Below, piece after piece: positions 7,327 to 7,930 of a stretch of 7,930 nucleotides of DNA. The notes under the pieces were generated by a model, which saw only the letters and a list, made by a program, of their open reading frames with translations, was not told where the DNA came from and searched no databases. The position numbers and the translations under genes were made by a program. The stretch covers positions 1 through 7,930 of the forward strand of contig DATKWF010000006.1 in the NCBI GenBank assembly GCA_035529715.1, written 5' to 3'. Each line of letters begins with the position of its first letter. Within the stretch, counting starts at the first letter, position 1. The DNA comes from DATKWF01 sp035529715. Its GTDB lineage: Bacteria; Chloroflexota; Dehalococcoidia; Dehalococcoidales; RBG-16-60-22.

Positions 7327-7488
7327 TCATATACTGGATAAAGTGGTGGGCGGTAGAGGACTTGAACCTCTGACCTTCTGCGTGTAAAGCAGACGCTCTT
7401 GTGCAGTTTCAATTAGCCTTGAGCCAAGGGCGTCCCAAAGCTGTTGGAAGGTAGGGGAATTTGGTAAAGCAGGTGCCCTTTGTTTCAT
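7327..7488 (-). CDS. small ORF reading through the tRNA-Val fragment; truncated or chimeric element protein
   Basis: A 53-residue frame whose ATG at 7488 has GGAGG 7 bases upstream, so translation is likely. It starts 14 bases after the ribbon-helix-helix gene ends and is probably in the same operon. Residues 1-29 come from element DNA and contain TFQQLWDAL, a helix-like stretch. Residues from about 30 (ERLLYTQKVRGSSPLPPT) are simply the tRNA 3' part read as protein, and the last few codons and TGA stop come from DNA beyond the tRNA. The C terminus is therefore probably created by integration, and the free element would encode a different end. I do not recognise a family. It could be the N-terminal stub of an integrase split at its attachment site, or an unrelated small gene cut by recombination. 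Confidence 0.5.
   Translation of the reverse strand: MKQRAPALPNSPTFQQLWDALGSRLIETAQERLLYTQKVRGSSPLPPTTLSSI
7344..7400 (-). tRNA. tRNA-Val(TAC) 3' fragment lacking acceptor 5' strand and D-arm start; probable attachment site
   Basis: On the minus strand the fragment runs from AAGAGCG (end of the D arm, 7394-7400) through anticodon stem TCTGC, loop TTTACAC and GCAGA, a variable loop, T arm AGAGG TTCAAGT CCTCT, acceptor strand ACCGCCC, discriminator A and CCA (7344-7346). Anticodon TAC reads valine codons. The expected 5' half (GGGCGGT acceptor strand and normal D arm) is absent; the sequence upstream is part of a coding frame. This is about three quarters of a tRNA, the typical duplicate left when an element integrates into the 3' half of a tRNA gene. 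The element would extend to the right and the old chromosome to the left. It is not expected to work as a tRNA. Confidence 0.85.
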
Positions 7489-7502
7489 CTTTATACCTCC
7501 TT

Positions 7503-7682
7503 TTATAATTGACTTTTTTGTTCTCTTTGAATCTTCTCTTTTATCGCCTCTCCAAGCCATTGCCCCAACGTCTTCTCCTGGTTTACAGCAGCCTGTCTTG
7601 CCTGCTGAAGGGCATCAGGGTTTATTCTGATGCTGAAATTCGGTGTTCTCCCCGTTCTTGGCCTACCAATCTTACCGCTCAC
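7503..7682 (-). CDS. small ribbon-helix-helix (Arc/MetJ/CopG-like) DNA-binding protein
   Basis: A 59-residue protein if read from GTG at 7682 (a TTG two codons upstream is also in frame). A basic arm (GKIGRPRTGR) is followed by NFSIRINPD, a likely beta-strand, then two helices containing ALQQARQAAVNQEKT and LGQWLGEAIKEKIQRE, the ribbon-helix-helix pattern of dimeric repressors. No SD lies ahead of either start. However, the promoter at 7689-7717 places transcription start at or next to the G of the GTG, so a leaderless mRNA is likely. A gene with a strong SD follows after 14 bases, as in many element-borne control or toxin-antitoxin-like pairs. It probably represses its own operon or controls element functions; no specific family name can be given. 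Confidence 0.7.
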   Translation of the reverse strand: MSGKIGRPRTGRTPNFSIRINPDALQQARQAAVNQEKTLGQWLGEAIKEKIQREQKSQL

Positions 7683-7688
7683 AGTCAA

Positions 7689-7717
7689 ATTGTAATATGG
7701 GTAATACCAAAAGTCAA
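7689..7717 (-). promoter_or_regulatory. predicted promoter of the ribbon-helix-helix operon, giving a leaderless start
   Basis: On the minus strand TTGACT (7712-7717) and TACAAT (7689-7694) are spaced by exactly 17 bases; each box matches five of six consensus bases. Seven bases beyond the -10 box lies position 7682, the first base of the GTG start codon. Confidence 0.65.
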
Positions 7718-7734
7718 GTGTTTTCTGTTGACTT
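7711..7734. promoter_or_regulatory. candidate operator: 7-bp inverted repeat over the -35 box
   Basis: AAGTCAA (7711-7717) and TTGACTT (7728-7734) form a perfect inverted repeat with a 10-base spacer; the left arm covers the -35 box. A third copy of the AGTCAA core is at 7683-7688, at the predicted transcription start. Ribbon-helix-helix repressors often bind repeated short half-sites over their own promoter, so autoregulation is plausible but not shown. Confidence 0.4.
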
Positions 7735-7814
7735 CAGGGCAACTTTTTAGAAGGGATGTGACTGCTGGAGGAGGGTAACAATACGTCAGATTAGTATATG
7801 GAATAACCAAAGGA

Positions 7815-7880
7815 GATGGCTCCGGCTACAATAGAAGGGTGTAGCCTGCAAGCACCAAATCTAAAGTAGGAGGAGCCATC
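7815..7880 (+). promoter_or_regulatory. structured leader that can hide the ribosome binding site of the right-hand gene
   Basis: Bases 7815-7829 and 7866-7880 pair at 13 of 15 positions, including the perfect outer GATGGCTCC/GGAGCCATC. The right arm contains the SD AGGAGGAG (7868-7875) of the gene starting at 7885. A competing hairpin, GGCTAC (7824-7829) with GTAGCC (7841-7846), shares the left arm, so the two folds exclude each other in part. Hidden ribosome binding sites in transcripts entering from outside are known for IS10, IS50 and IS200 transposases, so this may be the end of an insertion sequence. Confidence 0.5.
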
Positions 7881-7884
7881 ACAA

Positions 7885-7930
7885 ATGGAGAATACAGCAG
7901 CCAGGAAACGAAAGCAAGTACCTGAGGGAT
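7885..7930 (+). CDS. start of an unidentified gene, truncated by window edge (possible transposase)
   Basis: An ATG at 7885 has a strong AGGAGGAG site 9 bases upstream, and the frame stays open to the right edge. Only 15 residues are visible, MENTAARKRKQVPEG, a basic and hydrophilic start. This is too short to assign a family. The position inside a probable integrated element and the leader that hides the ribosome binding site would suit a transposase, perhaps of the IS110 type whose catalytic domain starts soon after a short basic N terminus; this is a guess. Confidence 0.5.
   Translation, partial: MENTAARKRKQVPEG

Noticed and set aside
7344..7436. Possibly a complete but divergent tRNA with an enlarged D loop, using GGGACGCCC and GGCTCA upstream of the fragment
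   Set aside because: The 5' strand pairs with the ACCGCCC acceptor strand at only about four of seven positions, the D loop would be about twice the normal size, and the same bases form a coding frame with a strong SD. A truncated tRNA explains the data better.
7509..7778. 89-residue plus-strand frame opposite the ribbon-helix-helix gene
   Set aside because: It overlaps a recognisable DNA-binding fold and its promoter on the other strand, and its own sequence shows no family features.
7816..7869. 17-codon leader ORF starting ATG at 7816 and stopping with TAG inside the SD of the next gene
   Set aside because: Its AGGAG directly touches the ATG, leaving no workable spacing, and the same bases are explained by the inverted repeat. 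It is possible as a leader peptide but not supported enough to annotate.

Overview
The window is a bacterial chromosomal segment that passes from ordinary metabolic genes at the left to what looks like the edge of an integrated element at the right. No marker gene fixes the species. The core genes have moderate to high GC and Shine-Dalgarno sites of the GGAGG type. A solute importer is paired with a CoA ligase, next to a stand-alone nitroreductase and a Mut7-C protein. This would suit an anaerobic or subsurface heterotroph, for example Dehalococcoidia-type Chloroflexota, but that is only an inference.

Left part (1-973, plus strand): the 3' end of a Mut7-C family putative RNase with a four-cysteine zinc ribbon, followed directly by an FMN nitroreductase-family gene. 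The stop codon of the first gene lies in the ribosome binding site of the second.

Central operon (about 1002-5616, plus strand): a good sigma70-type promoter precedes an AMP-forming acyl-CoA synthetase. A 12-bp perfect inverted repeat and then a complete TRAP transporter follow: lipoprotein solute-binding protein DctP, small membrane subunit DctQ and large membrane subunit DctM. A bidirectional terminator closes the block. The arrangement suggests import of an organic acid and its activation to a CoA thioester; the ligand cannot be read from the sequence.

Minus-strand block (5635-7306): an AT-rich gene joining cysteine-rich zinc-finger-like modules to a GIY-YIG nuclease domain, with its own promoter. 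A strong terminator separates it from a SpoU/TrmH-family RNA 2'-O-methyltransferase, which has a TTG start, a good SD and a near-consensus promoter.

Right end (7327-7930): the 3' three-quarters of a tRNA-Val (anticodon TAC, CCA encoded) lacks its 5' part. This is the usual footprint of an element integrated into a tRNA gene. A 53-codon gene with an excellent ribosome binding site reads through the tRNA fragment and stops just beyond it. Upstream of it is a small ribbon-helix-helix protein whose promoter predicts a leaderless GTG start and overlaps an inverted repeat. At the far right another gene starts on the plus strand, behind a leader that can fold to hide its own ribosome binding site, as seen in some insertion sequences.

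No non-coding stretch exceeds 300 bases. The longest are 6319-6477 (a promoter and a terminator) and about 7683-7884 (divergent control region). No CRISPR array, rRNA or riboswitch was seen.
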